From: Actinomycetota bacterium
GTDB taxonomy: Bacteria > Actinomycetota > Acidimicrobiia > Acidimicrobiales > Ilumatobacteraceae
DNA length: 39,723 nt
Direction of reading: 5' to 3'
Assembly: GCA_016870215.1 (NCBI GenBank)
Contig: VGCD01000016.1
Span: forward strand, 1 to 39,723
Both the position numbers and the translations under genes were made by a program. Under the pieces are notes generated by a model. That model did no database searches. It was not told the origin of the DNA and worked only from the letters and a program-made list of their open reading frames with translations. The stretch's first letter is position 1, and every line of letters starts with the position of its first letter. This document shows, piece by piece, positions 8,939 to 17,290 of the stretch.

Positions 8939-9674
8939 ACCTCACTCCTTCCTGAAATAGAGCGAGACCCATTCCGCCACTTATTCCCCTGTGAAATTTG
9001 GGATGCTGACGCACCACAACATGATTTTCCGGGTGTGGCATCAGACCCAGTACCACGCCGCTATCATCGCAAATCCCAGCAATGTCATAGACAGATCCAT
9101 TCGGATTCCCGTTCACATACCGAAGAGCAACTTGATCATTTTCAATCAATTTGGCCAAGGTTGAATCAGTTGTTGTGAATCTGCCTTCACCATGCGCAAT
9201 CGGACACGTAATATTTTGCCTGAGATGCCGAGTCCAAATACATTTTTTGGACGTCGGTGTCATCTCTACCCAGCGGCAATCGAACACGCCAGATTCATTG
9301 TGCCCAAGCGCACCAGATTTCTCGGCGCCGGGCAAAATTCCCATTCGCACCAAAGTCTGAAACCCGTTACAAATTCCAATGACGGGCCGGCGGTCTGCAA
9401 TTGCGGCAGTGATGCGCTCGCCCATTGACGCTTGAAGTTCCAACGCAAATATTCGACCCGCTCCTAGCGCATCGGCGTACGAAAACCCACCTGCAATCAC
9501 CAAAATGTCAGCATCATCAATGCGCGATGGCTCAGAAACAATGTCGGACATGAGGTATCTCGTAGGCCGTACACCGGCTTGTTCTAATGCAAACGACACA
9601 TCTGCATCTCTGTTTGTTCCCGGTGCGCACAGCACACCAGCAGTCGGTGAGGTCTTCACTGTTGTGGTATCCAT
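8925..9674 (-). CDS. purQ: FGAM synthase glutaminase subunit PurQ
   Basis: 249 aa from the ATG at 9674, overlapping the purL end by 19 nt; a GTG three codons further upstream is the alternative start. It is the class I glutamine amidotransferase that supplies ammonia to PurL in step 4. The nucleophile is Cys102 in VIGICNGFQTL, and the catalytic His-Glu pair is in LMPHPENHVV near the C-terminus. The oxyanion segment is IAGGFSYADALGAGR. As in other split systems, PurQ is encoded directly after the synthetase subunit, so a PurSL-PurQ complex is expected. Confidence 0.95.
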   Translation of the reverse strand: MDTTTVKTSPTAGVLCAPGTNRDADVSFALEQAGVRPTRYLMSDIVSEPSRIDDADILVIAGGFSYADALGAGRIFALELQASMGERITAAIADRRPVIGICNGFQTLVRMGILPGAEKSGALGHNESGVFDCRWVEMTPTSKKCIWTRHLRQNITCPIAHGEGRFTTTDSTLAKLIENDQVALRYVNGNPNGSVYDIAGICDDSGVVLGLMPHPENHVVVRQHPKFHRGISGGMGLALFQEGVRYVSN

Positions 9675-12496
9675 GAATTGCACAGCTCAGCCACTGACAC
9701 AGCCTGTTTGTCTGAAAACTTGAGCACATCTAGTTCTGTCACTGTCCCCAAAATGCAGGAGGATTCGGCAAAAAGTGACAACACCTCAGAGACATGGTGT
9801 GGAGCAACTTCCACAATAAATCGGCCATTTGATTCGCTAAACAACCATTGGGCATCAGAGGCGTTCTCACAGCCACTCATGTCAACCCCTAGTCGACCAC
9901 CAATTGCCATTTCAGCTACTGCAACTGCAATTCCACCTTCAGAAACGTCATGGCATGACCGAATGAGACCATCGCGAATGGCGCGATGCAAAACCCGGTA
10001 TCGACTAGGTGCTGTGGCATCGGCGTCGGGCACAACACCGCTAAATGACAAATTTTTTATTTTTGCCAAATGGCTTGCCCCGACTTCACACAACGTATGC
10101 CCTAGAACTACCAGCACATTTTGCGCCTCTTTAATATCTGGCGTCACTGTTTTATTTGCATCTGGCACATGCGCAACAGCCGTGATCACCAAGGTGGGTG
10201 GAACAGAATGGCGCTCACCATCTCTGCCGAAATACTCGTTGTTTAAAGAGTCTTTGCCGGAAACGAATGGCGCCGAGTGCGCAATTGCAGCCGTGCAACA
10301 GCCCTTCACTGCCGCTACCAAATGGCCAAGTGTCGTCTGTCGCCGCGGATCCCCCCAGGAGAAATTGTCGAGAAGTGCAACTTTGTCGGGGTCCGCGCCC
10401 ACTGCCACAACATTGCGAATTGCTTCATCTACTACGGATAGCGCCATTCGCTCGGGGTCCTTTTCGCCAAACCACGGGTTCACCCCAATGCCGATTGCTA
10501 TTCCATGAGTATTACGAGGCTCCGCGAGTACAACCCCATCTGCATGTCCATCCTGTTGCGCCCCCACTAATGGACGCACAAGTGTTGCACCCCCAATTTC
10601 ATGGTCGTATCTGTGAATAATTGCTTCTTTTGAAGAGATGTTTGGATGCCGCAACAACTGCTGCAATGTCAACACAACATCAATGTCTCCAAAGACATAC
10701 TGAAAGTCATTGCAACTCATCTCTGAACGATGAGGTGTTGGCATAACTGCCGTCATTTGGCGCTGCGGACGACCATTGTGCAAAAAATGCGTGTCAACAT
10801 CAAAAACAATGTCACCCTTGTTGTGCACAATCAGTCGGCCATCACCGGTGAACTCACCAATGTCTGTGCATTCGACGCCGTATACACGACAGGCCTCTTT
10901 TAAAGGCTTCACATCTGGTGCTGCAACAACCATGCGCTCTTGGGCTTCGGACAGCCAAATTTCCCACGGGGAGAGTCCCGGGTACTTCAATGGCAGTTCA
11001 GACAACTCAACTGACGCTCCAACACCTTCTGCCATTTCACCAATCGCAGAAGACAGACCACCAGCACCACAGTCTGTAATGGCACGAAACAAATGCTGCC
11101 CTTCTCCTAGGATATCAATCAGTAATTTTTCTGTAATCGGATCACCAATTTGCACACTGGCACCCGCCACATCACCAGTTGTTGCATCCATTGTCATGGA
11201 CGAAAACGTTGCACCACGTAGTCCATCTCTACCTGTTCGGCCGCCCAGCACCACAACACGATCACCAGGTTGGGGTGTTTCTGTTGCATATCGTCCGTGT
11301 GCCACGCCAATACATCCGGCATACACCAGCGGGTTGGCCGTGTATCCGGGGTCATACAACACAGCACCCGCAACCGTGGGCAAGCCAATCTTGTTGCCAT
11401 AGTCTGCAATTCCAGCTACCACGCCGGCACGAATGCGTCGTGGGTGAAAGACACCATCTGGCAAGTCCAAACCATCTGTGTCAGGGGGCCCAAAGCACAA
11501 AATGTTCGTGCACGCAATCGGCAAGTGCGATGCTCCTAAGACATCTCGAATTACTCCACCAACACCAGTATTTGCCCCACCAAATGGTTCAACTGCACTG
11601 GGATGATTATGTGTTTCACATTTCAGTGCAATTGTCGTGCCTTCAACAAAAGAAATCACTCCGGCATTACCCACGAATGAGCTCACCACAAACGGTGCAG
11701 CAATGGTCTGTGTTGTTTCTCGCAGCTGATTAATGAGAGATTCCAGAACCTCGCCAGAGTCAGTCGTAATACTTGCCCGAAATGTTTTGTGCGCACAGTG
11801 TTCGCTCCACGTCTGAGCAATTGCCTCAAGTTCAATATCTCGTACGCCGCGCCCGCAGTAGTGGTCGCGCACCGCTCGTAGTTCCTCTATGTCAAGAGCT
11901 AGTCCTCGTTCTACGTTCAATTCCTGCAGTTGGGCATCTGTCGCATCTGTTGCAAGTTCCACAACCTCAACAGAGCTCACAATTGTTCCAGTGCCTGTCG
12001 GCATAACAGGTACAAGTGGTGCATCGACAGACCAGTATTCAATAACCGGATTAGCCAGCAACTTGCGCACCAATAGGTCAAGTTCATACGAGTCCAGCTT
12101 GCCCGCAAGGTCAAAACGCTTCGCGGTAGTGACTACGTCAATACTGATTCCCAATCTGGCAGCGATTCGCTGCAATTGCTGCGACGCAGCGTCGGTCACA
12201 CCAGCATGAAGTGCAGTTTCTACAAAGTGATCGCATGTCTTTGTTGTTGTTCCCCATGTGGCCTGTTGCAATAGCGACTCAACCAAGATGTCTTCTAAAA
12301 ATGCACGGCTTTCGTTGCTCAAATTTCCGTGAATGAAGTACACGTCGACAACGTTTATTTCACGTAAGGCTGTAAGACCCAGGTCATACGCATCATTGAG
12401 AAATGCCTGAGCACGGGGGTCTTTGCCTACAAATTGAATTTCGAGGCGGTGAACATCGTGATCAGATCGCACGGTATTAACCCCCCTCGGAAACAT
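9656..12496 (-). CDS. purL: FGAM synthase subunit PurSL (PurS-like domains fused to PurL)
   Basis: 946 aa, about 200 longer than small PurL (~740) and well short of the single-chain enzyme with fused glutaminase (~1300). Residues ~16-85 and ~88-156 look like two PurS-type units; the second has the classic VETALHAGVTD, AKRFDL and KLLANPVIEYW pattern. Residues ~180-946 are PurL: TWSEHCAHKTF at 229-239, ALKCETHNHPSA, GGANTGVGGVIRD, and a second half with FSWGDPR and VSGKDSL. It converts FGAR to FGAM with ammonia from PurQ. This matches the PurSL architecture, where PurS, normally a separate scaffold between PurL and PurQ, is fused. It is the first gene of the minus-strand operon; the start ATG has only a weak ribosome site. 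Confidence 0.95.
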   Translation of the reverse strand: MFPRGVNTVRSDHDVHRLEIQFVGKDPRAQAFLNDAYDLGLTALREINVVDVYFIHGNLSNESRAFLEDILVESLLQQATWGTTTKTCDHFVETALHAGVTDAASQQLQRIAARLGISIDVVTTAKRFDLAGKLDSYELDLLVRKLLANPVIEYWSVDAPLVPVMPTGTGTIVSSVEVVELATDATDAQLQELNVERGLALDIEELRAVRDHYCGRGVRDIELEAIAQTWSEHCAHKTFRASITTDSGEVLESLINQLRETTQTIAAPFVVSSFVGNAGVISFVEGTTIALKCETHNHPSAVEPFGGANTGVGGVIRDVLGASHLPIACTNILCFGPPDTDGLDLPDGVFHPRRIRAGVVAGIADYGNKIGLPTVAGAVLYDPGYTANPLVYAGCIGVAHGRYATETPQPGDRVVVLGGRTGRDGLRGATFSSMTMDATTGDVAGASVQIGDPITEKLLIDILGEGQHLFRAITDCGAGGLSSAIGEMAEGVGASVELSELPLKYPGLSPWEIWLSEAQERMVVAAPDVKPLKEACRVYGVECTDIGEFTGDGRLIVHNKGDIVFDVDTHFLHNGRPQRQMTAVMPTPHRSEMSCNDFQYVFGDIDVVLTLQQLLRHPNISSKEAIIHRYDHEIGGATLVRPLVGAQQDGHADGVVLAEPRNTHGIAIGIGVNPWFGEKDPERMALSVVDEAIRNVVAVGADPDKVALLDNFSWGDPRRQTTLGHLVAAVKGCCTAAIAHSAPFVSGKDSLNNEYFGRDGERHSVPPTLVITAVAHVPDANKTVTPDIKEAQNVLVVLGHTLCEVGASHLAKIKNLSFSGVVPDADATAPSRYRVLHRAIRDGLIRSCHDVSEGGIAVAVAEMAIGGRLGVDMSGCENASDAQWLFSESNGRFIVEVAPHHVSEVLSLFAESSCILGTVTELDVLKFSDKQAVSVAELCNSWIPQQ

Positions 12497-12627
12497 TAGT
12501 GATGCGCGCTAGTGCCAACAAGGTCAATGCCCAACTTTAATAAATAGTCAAAAGTATTCCTTTACGGAAAGTACAAGTGTGGCAATTTCTCGCTCTGAGT
12601 TGACATGCTTCCGTCTACGATCAGTGC
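12497..12627. promoter_or_regulatory. Divergent promoter region of purL operon and purEK
   Basis: 131 nt between divergent pur genes. For purE, TACGAT at 12616-12621 ends six bases before the GTG start, the leaderless layout seen elsewhere in this window. For purL, the minus strand is AT-rich at about 12535-12570 with candidate hexamers (TACTTT, TATTTA), which would leave a leader of about 40-60 nt. No PurR-type palindrome or purine riboswitch core was recognised. Confidence 0.5.
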
Positions 12628-13128
12628 GTGCCTGAAATTCCTTTTCCACTTGTGAGTGTTGTGATGGGCTCACGTAGTGACTGGGCGGTCATGTCACAAT
12701 CTGTCAGTATTCTCGAGCTTTTCGGTATCCCTCACGAGACGCAGGTTCTCTCAGCACATCGCATGCCCGATGAATTGTTCTCCTTCGCCGAAACTGCAAA
12801 AACACGAGGAATTAGGGCAATAATTGCTGGCGCTGGGGGCGCTGCCCACCTTCCCGGAATGCTCGCAGCAAAGACTCTTGTTCCCGTCTTGGGTGTACCT
12901 GTTCCAACAATGCACCTTGCTGGTGAAGACTCCCTTTATTCCATTGTGCAAATGCCTGCTGGCACTCCCGTTGCAACTTTTGCCATTGGCGAGGCCGGCG
13001 CAATAAATGCTGCACTCTTTGGAATTGAACTTCTTGCCCACGACAATGAACAATTGCACAGCGCGCTCGCTGAGTACCGCCGAAATCGTCACGACGACGC
13101 TGCGTCTAGCGTTCTTCCGCCCACCTAA
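12628..13128 (+). CDS. purE: N5-CAIR mutase PurE
   Basis: 166 aa, usual for class I PurE, which moves the carboxylate of N5-CAIR to give CAIR (step 7). Motifs: MGSRSDW at 13-19 (phosphate loop), SAHRMP at 42-47 (catalytic His), AGAGGAAHLPGM and GEDSLYSIVQMPAGTPVAT. The start is GTG, seven bases after a TACGAT hexamer, so the transcript probably begins at or next to the start codon. It shares one base with purK (TAATG). Confidence 0.96.
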   Translation: MPEIPFPLVSVVMGSRSDWAVMSQSVSILELFGIPHETQVLSAHRMPDELFSFAETAKTRGIRAIIAGAGGAAHLPGMLAAKTLVPVLGVPVPTMHLAGEDSLYSIVQMPAGTPVATFAIGEAGAINAALFGIELLAHDNEQLHSALAEYRRNRHDDAASSVLPPT

Positions 13129-14282
13129 TGTCAACGACGCTTGGCGTTCTCGGAGGCGGGCAACTTGGCAACTACTTCGTTCTTGCGGCCAAGAAATTGG
13201 GGTTCCGAACAGCTGTGCTAGACCCAGATCCGTATGCGCCAGCAGGTGCACACGCAGATACACACATTGTTGCCCAGTACGACAATGTGCAGGCGCTAAC
13301 AGAACTTGCCAGAATCTGCAGTGCTGTCACTATTGAGTTTGAAAACCTACCTGTTTCATCGTTGGAGTTTCTTTCACAATTTGTCGAGGTTTATCCCTCT
13401 CCCTCCAGTGTAGCAGTGGCGCAGAACCGTCGAGATGAAAAACGCTTTTGCGAATCTATTGGTCTGTTAGTTGCACCATATGAAGTTCTGGAGACACCAG
13501 AAGATGCCGAGCGCATCTCACGTCTCGGCGTCACTCGTATGCCCTTGCAGCCGTTAAGTGCGCCGTTGCTCATGAAGACCAGCCGACTTGGGTACGACGG
13601 CAAAGGTCAACAAAAAATCACCAAGCTCACAGACATTTCTGCGCTGTGGCACAACGTCAACAATGTGCCGTGTGTTGTTGAACAAGTAGTCCCTCTTGAC
13701 GCAGAATTTTCAATTGTTCTTGCGCGTTCACGCACTGGCGAAGTGGCCGTATTTACACCCACCCACAATGTCCACGTTGATGGCATTCTTGATGTCAGCA
13801 CTGCTACCACGGCCCTCGCAGCAATAGACGTTGAATTTTTTCGCACTGGTGAATTAATTGCTATACGCATTGCTGAAAAACTCGCTTATGTTGGCGTTCT
13901 TTCAGTTGAGTTTTTTCTTTCTGGCAACAAACTTTTCGTTAACGAACTTGCACCTCGCCCACATAACAGTGGTCACTGGACAATTGATGCTGCTACCACT
14001 AGCCAGTTTGAGCAACAAGTCCGGACTCTTGTGGGAATGCCACTGGGCGACGCCACCATGACCTATGGCGCGGTGGCTTTAGTCAACCTTCTTGGTGATC
14101 TGTGGAGAAATGGAGAACCACGGTTTCAAGTTGCCGAAGAAGACGCCTCTTCACATTTACATCTATACGGCAAAGCTGAAGCACGCCCCCGCCGCAAAAT
14201 GGGGCACATCACCGTCACCGGCACTGATGCGCTATCTGTGACACGTCACGCGATTGATTTACGCACCAAAATCACTCGCTAG
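13128..14282 (+). CDS. purK: N5-CAIR synthetase PurK
   Basis: 384 aa, ATP-grasp enzyme that carboxylates AIR with ATP and bicarbonate (step 6). Visible are LGGGQLGNYF near the N-terminus, TIEFENLP, the ATP-grasp segment LLMKTSRLGYDGKGQ, the EFSIVLARS strand, and the C-terminal VNELAPRPHNSGHWT that carries metal and substrate ligands. Its ATG overlaps the purE stop by one base, so the pair is co-transcribed. It ends where the right flanking repeat region begins. Confidence 0.96.
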   Translation: MSTTLGVLGGGQLGNYFVLAAKKLGFRTAVLDPDPYAPAGAHADTHIVAQYDNVQALTELARICSAVTIEFENLPVSSLEFLSQFVEVYPSPSSVAVAQNRRDEKRFCESIGLLVAPYEVLETPEDAERISRLGVTRMPLQPLSAPLLMKTSRLGYDGKGQQKITKLTDISALWHNVNNVPCVVEQVVPLDAEFSIVLARSRTGEVAVFTPTHNVHVDGILDVSTATTALAAIDVEFFRTGELIAIRIAEKLAYVGVLSVEFFLSGNKLFVNELAPRPHNSGHWTIDAATTSQFEQQVRTLVGMPLGDATMTYGAVALVNLLGDLWRNGEPRFQVAEEDASSHLHLYGKAEARPRRKMGHITVTGTDALSVTRHAIDLRTKITR

Positions 14283-14366
14283 CAGGTGAGAGGCTCAGAA
14301 TTCTCACTCCCTATTACAGGCCTGGTTTTTTTGGTCCGCCTCCTTTGGAAGGAGACACCTCAATCG

Positions 14367-14535
14367 CGCGTTTCAAAAGAGGGCGTTTCGCGTTCCAAAC
14401 CTTTACTGAAACCCCCGCCGCTTCCCCATCAATACTGGGGTTCAGAATTTCGCACCAGCCTCACGGAGGCTGGGGATGGTGCGAAATGTGCTGCAAAATT
14501 CATACCGCATGCCGCGTCATCTAAGGAAAGCTTAC
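14367..14535. repeat. Imperfect direct repeat, right copy, flanking the purine block
   Basis: Second copy of the element at 1924-2080, same orientation, 12.4 kb away. It lies between the convergent ends of purK and the 72-aa gene. It carries about 11-13 extra bases after the hairpin compared with the left copy. The same plus-strand frame is open for 103 codons (14286-14597), but substitutions do not preserve residues, so I do not call a gene. Nothing else was identified in 14283-14612 except a short CTCCTT/AAGGAG hairpin at 14340-14354 that lacks a terminator-like T run after it. Confidence 0.85.
14447..14487. other. Conserved stem-loop inside right repeat
   Basis: ATTTCGCACC-AGCCTC, loop ACG, GAGGCT-GGGGAT-GGTGCGAAAT. 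Ten plus six base pairs with the same six-base GGGGAT bulge as the left copy. At the outer stem the left copy has A/A where this copy has a T-A pair, and the flanking pairs differ between copies while pairing is kept in both. Confidence 0.7.
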
Positions 14536-14612
14536 TTTGGGTAGTCAAAAGCAGGAAGAAAACAGGACCAAGATCCCTAGACCCGCCCACTACTTGAGCA
14601 ACAACGGGCACA

Positions 14613-14831
14613 TCACAGACATGATCGAGCGAATGCGACTGCTTGCTCCACTATTTCTAAGGGCACAACCTTCCCCACTGGCGAGGTCTCACGTGTTGTC
14701 GGATTGATTTGGTAGTTTCCCACTCGTCCATATACGAGAACATCTCCATTCAACAAGAGAGTCATTTCATAATCTGTTTGGCCACTGCAGTCCAAAATTG
14801 TTGCCTTGGAGAGGTAACCGTCAAGATTCAT
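14613..14831 (-). CDS. Hypothetical 72-aa protein, last gene of the cobW-like operon
   Basis: A small acidic-to-neutral protein with beta-rich text (YEMTLLLNGDVLVYGRVGNYQI) and a C-terminal helix ending in Cys-Leu. I do not recognise a family. Its start overlaps the end of the ferredoxin-like gene by 11 bases, and it follows three minus-strand genes with overlapping or near-abutting ends, which supports it being translated. It is probably a small accessory subunit of the same zinc-linked set; this is inference from position only. Confidence 0.6.
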   Translation of the reverse strand: MNLDGYLSKATILDCSGQTDYEMTLLLNGDVLVYGRVGNYQINPTTRETSPVGKVVPLEIVEQAVAFARSCL

Positions 14832-15216
14832 GGACAGGAATCCTTCTGGAGTCGCACTTAACTTCTGCTATTTGAGATTCAAGTGTTGGTTCAAACCTGC
14901 AATCCTCAAGCAAGGGCGTGAGAGGCTGAAAGACATCACTCGCTAAGAACTGACAAAGCTCAACGTGAGTTTCGACTTGTGCGAGCCCACCGAGCCAAAT
15001 TTTTTCACCATTGTGTCTCCTGATGACCGCAACATTTGAATAACTGCAGGCGTCAATGCACTTCACGATATGAAGTTTGCCACCAGCCTTCCTGATGACA
15101 TCTTCTAGTTCACGTCGCTGAGCTGCATGATCAAAGTCGGGATGTTTGCGGTCTGTCCCGCAACAGCAATCGCGACACAACAGAACACTAAAGCTCTTCC
15201 TTGTTTCACTTCTCAT
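14821..15216 (-). CDS. Small (2Fe-2S) ferredoxin-like CxxC protein
   Basis: 131 aa. The N-terminal half reads as the thioredoxin-like ferredoxin fold: VLLCRDCCCGTDRKHP with Cys14, 17, 18 and 19, a helix, then KCIDACSYSNVAVIR with Cys53 and Cys57, and a WLGGL segment. In thioredoxin-like [2Fe-2S] ferredoxins two N-terminal and two C-terminal cysteines bind the cluster; here three adjacent cysteines leave the exact ligands open, and zinc binding is an alternative. It follows the WD40 gene after three bases. Given the operator upstream of the operon, a role in metal handling is plausible but not shown. Confidence 0.75.
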   Translation of the reverse strand: MRSETRKSFSVLLCRDCCCGTDRKHPDFDHAAQRRELEDVIRKAGGKLHIVKCIDACSYSNVAVIRRHNGEKIWLGGLAQVETHVELCQFLASDVFQPLTPLLEDCRFEPTLESQIAEVKCDSRRIPVHES

Positions 15217-15219
15217 AGT

Positions 15220-16263
15220 TCAGGTCGTCACTGTCTGCTGGATGCCTGCAATATCAAGAAGGAAGACTTCTCCTTCATCGGTTCCCACAGCAACCGTTGA
15301 TGATTGAGGTGAGATTGCAAGAGCTGATAATGGAAGATGCGTATCGTGCCGAGCAATTAATGAACGACCCTTCGCAGTTGGTCTCCATAAACACACAGTG
15401 CCGTCAGTAGCAGCCGAAACAAGTATCTCCGGAGCAGTTTTAAGATATCCAATCCCCACTATTCGACTTGTATGGCCTGTGAGTTCAATAGGACGTGAGC
15501 CCTTTGGTCCCTTGCCGGAGAAATCCCAAAGAGAAATCACATTAAAAGAAGCATTTGCAAGGAAGCGAGATGATTCGTTCCACGCAATGTGTTGCACTTT
15601 GGTTTCAAATCCAGTCATCTGGAGATCTGATCCGTTGGAGACCTTCCAACAATGAAGCGACGAATCCTGATTACCAGTTGCAATCCACTTGTCGTCGGGA
15701 GAAATTCGCACCACAAGGGGTGCGCCTTTCCACGGGTATTCCCTAATTGCTCGCGCATCGCCCTGAAACATCAACACGACGCCATATGCACCAACAAACA
15801 AACGACGCCCATCAGAGTCCCATCCCACACATTCACCCGTGGCATCTAGTTCCTGGTGCTTCACGCCATTGAAACCATTCGAAAGCACACGAACCACAGA
15901 TCGGCCAACCACCCCAGCAACTTCCACGCCTGTTGGGCGCCATGCAATGTCATTACACCAACCCTTCCGAACTTCTTCTGCGATGAGTACCCCACTAAGG
16001 TTCCAAATTCGCACTGCCCCATCAATTCCCCCTGTCGCAAGTTCATGAGCAGTTGGACTGAATCGAATGCGTGTTGTGTCTCCTGTATGAGCAGCAAAGA
16101 CAATTCCATTTGCATCGAGGCCATGAACACTTGCTTCACCAGAAACTGATGCAGACCCGACGAATCGCCCATCGAAGGAAAAGTCAATACTGGTCACATA
16201 GTCGTCAGTTCGACACAGTGGCTGCGTCGAAAACTGAAGTTCGTTGATTACTTCACTAGACAT
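15220..16263 (-). CDS. WD40 repeat beta-propeller protein
   Basis: 347 aa, consistent with a single seven-bladed propeller. Blade ends are seen as [33 protein letters not shown] and others, with GH-type turns ([19 protein letters not shown]) and SPD/SP motifs. No signal peptide or membrane segment, so it is cytoplasmic. Its ATG lies inside the last codons of the COG0523 GTPase gene (16-nt overlap), so the two are translated together. WD40 propellers are interaction scaffolds; this one may present a client to the GTPase or receive metal from it (inference). Confidence 0.9.
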   Translation of the reverse strand: MSSEVINELQFSTQPLCRTDDYVTSIDFSFDGRFVGSASVSGEASVHGLDANGIVFAAHTGDTTRIRFSPTAHELATGGIDGAVRIWNLSGVLIAEEVRKGWCNDIAWRPTGVEVAGVVGRSVVRVLSNGFNGVKHQELDATGECVGWDSDGRRLFVGAYGVVLMFQGDARAIREYPWKGAPLVVRISPDDKWIATGNQDSSLHCWKVSNGSDLQMTGFETKVQHIAWNESSRFLANASFNVISLWDFSGKGPKGSRPIELTGHTSRIVGIGYLKTAPEILVSAATDGTVCLWRPTAKGRSLIARHDTHLPLSALAISPQSSTVAVGTDEGEVFLLDIAGIQQTVTT

Positions 16264-17237
16264 GCACGGAACCTTGTGTCGAGTTCATCTCGGTCGAGAT
16301 TGCGACCGATGAAAATCATGTTATTTACCCGTCGTTCTCCTGGCTTCCATGCTCTATCTGGTTGACCATCAAACAACATGTGCACTCCTTGAAAAACGAA
16401 GCGGTTCTCGGAATTCTCCACGTTAATAATTCCTTTCATCCGAAAAATGTCGACACCCTTCTCCACGAGAAGCCAGCCGAGCCATCCATTAATTTTTTCC
16501 AAATTGACAGGGCCTTCTGCTTCAATACCCACAGACGTGACCGATTGATCGTGCTGGTGTTCCGAGTCTCCAAGAAACTCGGGGTCGACTTCAAGAATTC
16601 TGCTGAGATCAAATGCCCCCGCATTCAACACCCAATCCAGATCAACTTTGCTCATCTGGGTGCGAACCAAAGATGCACCTGCGTTAATCGATCGCACTTG
16701 ATTCTCTACTTGAATCAACTCTTGCTCAGACACTAAGTCAATCTTGTTGATGAGCACTCGGTCAGCAAAAGCGAGTTGCTCCACAGCTTCGTTTTCAATT
16801 CCCTCTTCTTTTTCTTCGAATAGGTGAAGTGCTAAATGTTTCGCATCAACGACTGTCACAATTGCATCAAGGCGCAATTGAGCCCGAATCTCTTCATCAA
16901 CGAAGAATGTCTGTGCTACTGGTGCTGGATCCGCAAGCCCTGTCGTTTCAACGAGGATGTAGTCGAACTTGTCGCGACGCTTCATCAATGTCCCGAGAAT
17001 TCGAATCAAGTCTCCACGCACGGTGCAACAGATACACCCATTGTTCATTTCAAAGATTTCTTCTTCAGCATCAATCACCAATGCATCGTCAATGCCGATT
17101 TCTCCGAATTCGTTTTCGATCACAGCGATTCTTTTGCCGTGATCCTCACTCAAGATGTAGTTCACGAGCGTGGTCTTGCCACTTCCCAAGAAACCCGTCA
17201 CAACGGTGACCGGTACGCGGGTATCTACGTCAGGCAT
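16248..17237 (-). CDS. COG0523 (CobW/ZNG-type) metallochaperone GTPase
   Basis: 329 aa. Walker [11 protein letters not shown] at about 15-24, the metal-binding CxCC motif GCICCTVR at 67-74, Walker B-like [10 protein letters not shown], and NKID at about 163-166 for guanine recognition. The C-terminal CobW_C domain is present ([22 protein letters not shown]), and a short His-containing loop (EHQHDQ) joins the two halves. The family delivers metals, often zinc, to client enzymes. The palindrome just upstream, shared with znuA, supports a zinc role rather than cobalamin. AAAGGG lies about 10 nt before the ATG. It heads the operon with the WD40, ferredoxin-like and 72-aa genes. Confidence 0.93.
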   Translation of the reverse strand: MPDVDTRVPVTVVTGFLGSGKTTLVNYILSEDHGKRIAVIENEFGEIGIDDALVIDAEEEIFEMNNGCICCTVRGDLIRILGTLMKRRDKFDYILVETTGLADPAPVAQTFFVDEEIRAQLRLDAIVTVVDAKHLALHLFEEKEEGIENEAVEQLAFADRVLINKIDLVSEQELIQVENQVRSINAGASLVRTQMSKVDLDWVLNAGAFDLSRILEVDPEFLGDSEHQHDQSVTSVGIEAEGPVNLEKINGWLGWLLVEKGVDIFRMKGIINVENSENRFVFQGVHMLFDGQPDRAWKPGERRVNNMIFIGRNLDRDELDTRFRACLVK

Positions 17238-17254
17238 ATTTTGATCCCTTTATT

Positions 17255-17271
17255 ATGAGAATGGTTCTCAT
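17255..17271. promoter_or_regulatory. Zur/Fur-type operator between COG0523 GTPase and znuA
   Basis: ATGAGAATGGTTCTCAT is a perfect 7-3-7 inverted repeat. It resembles the actinobacterial Zur boxes (TGAAAATNATTTTCA type) and the wider Fur-family 7-1-7 pattern. It covers the expected -35 region of znuA and abuts a CATAAT hexamer for the divergent GTPase gene, so one repressor dimer could shut both. The flanking genes point to Zur rather than Fur. Confidence 0.8.
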
Positions 17272-17277
17272 TATCAG

Positions 17278-17283
17278 TATAGT
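17278..17283 (+). promoter_or_regulatory. -10 element of znuA
   Basis: TATAGT ends seven bases before the znuA ATG, so the mRNA should start at or next to the start codon. The Zur-type palindrome ends seven bases upstream. Confidence 0.6.
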
Positions 17284-17290
17284 AACCCCC

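Noticed and set aside
12600-12605. TTGACA as -35 of purE
   Set aside because: It is only 10 bases from the TACGAT hexamer, far below the usual 16-18.
14340-14354. CTCCTT/AAGGAG hairpin between purK and the 72-aa gene as a terminator
   Set aside because: No T tract follows it on either strand; the T run lies on the wrong side.
14286-14597. 103-codon open frame over the right repeat, with an equivalent frame over the left copy
   Set aside because: Differences between copies are mostly residue-changing and include non-conservative ones; the region fits a structured repeat better than a gene.
17255-17290. Upstream extension of znuA (12 extra codons)
   Set aside because: These codons are the Zur-type operator and the -10 hexamer; the lipoprotein signal begins at 17291.
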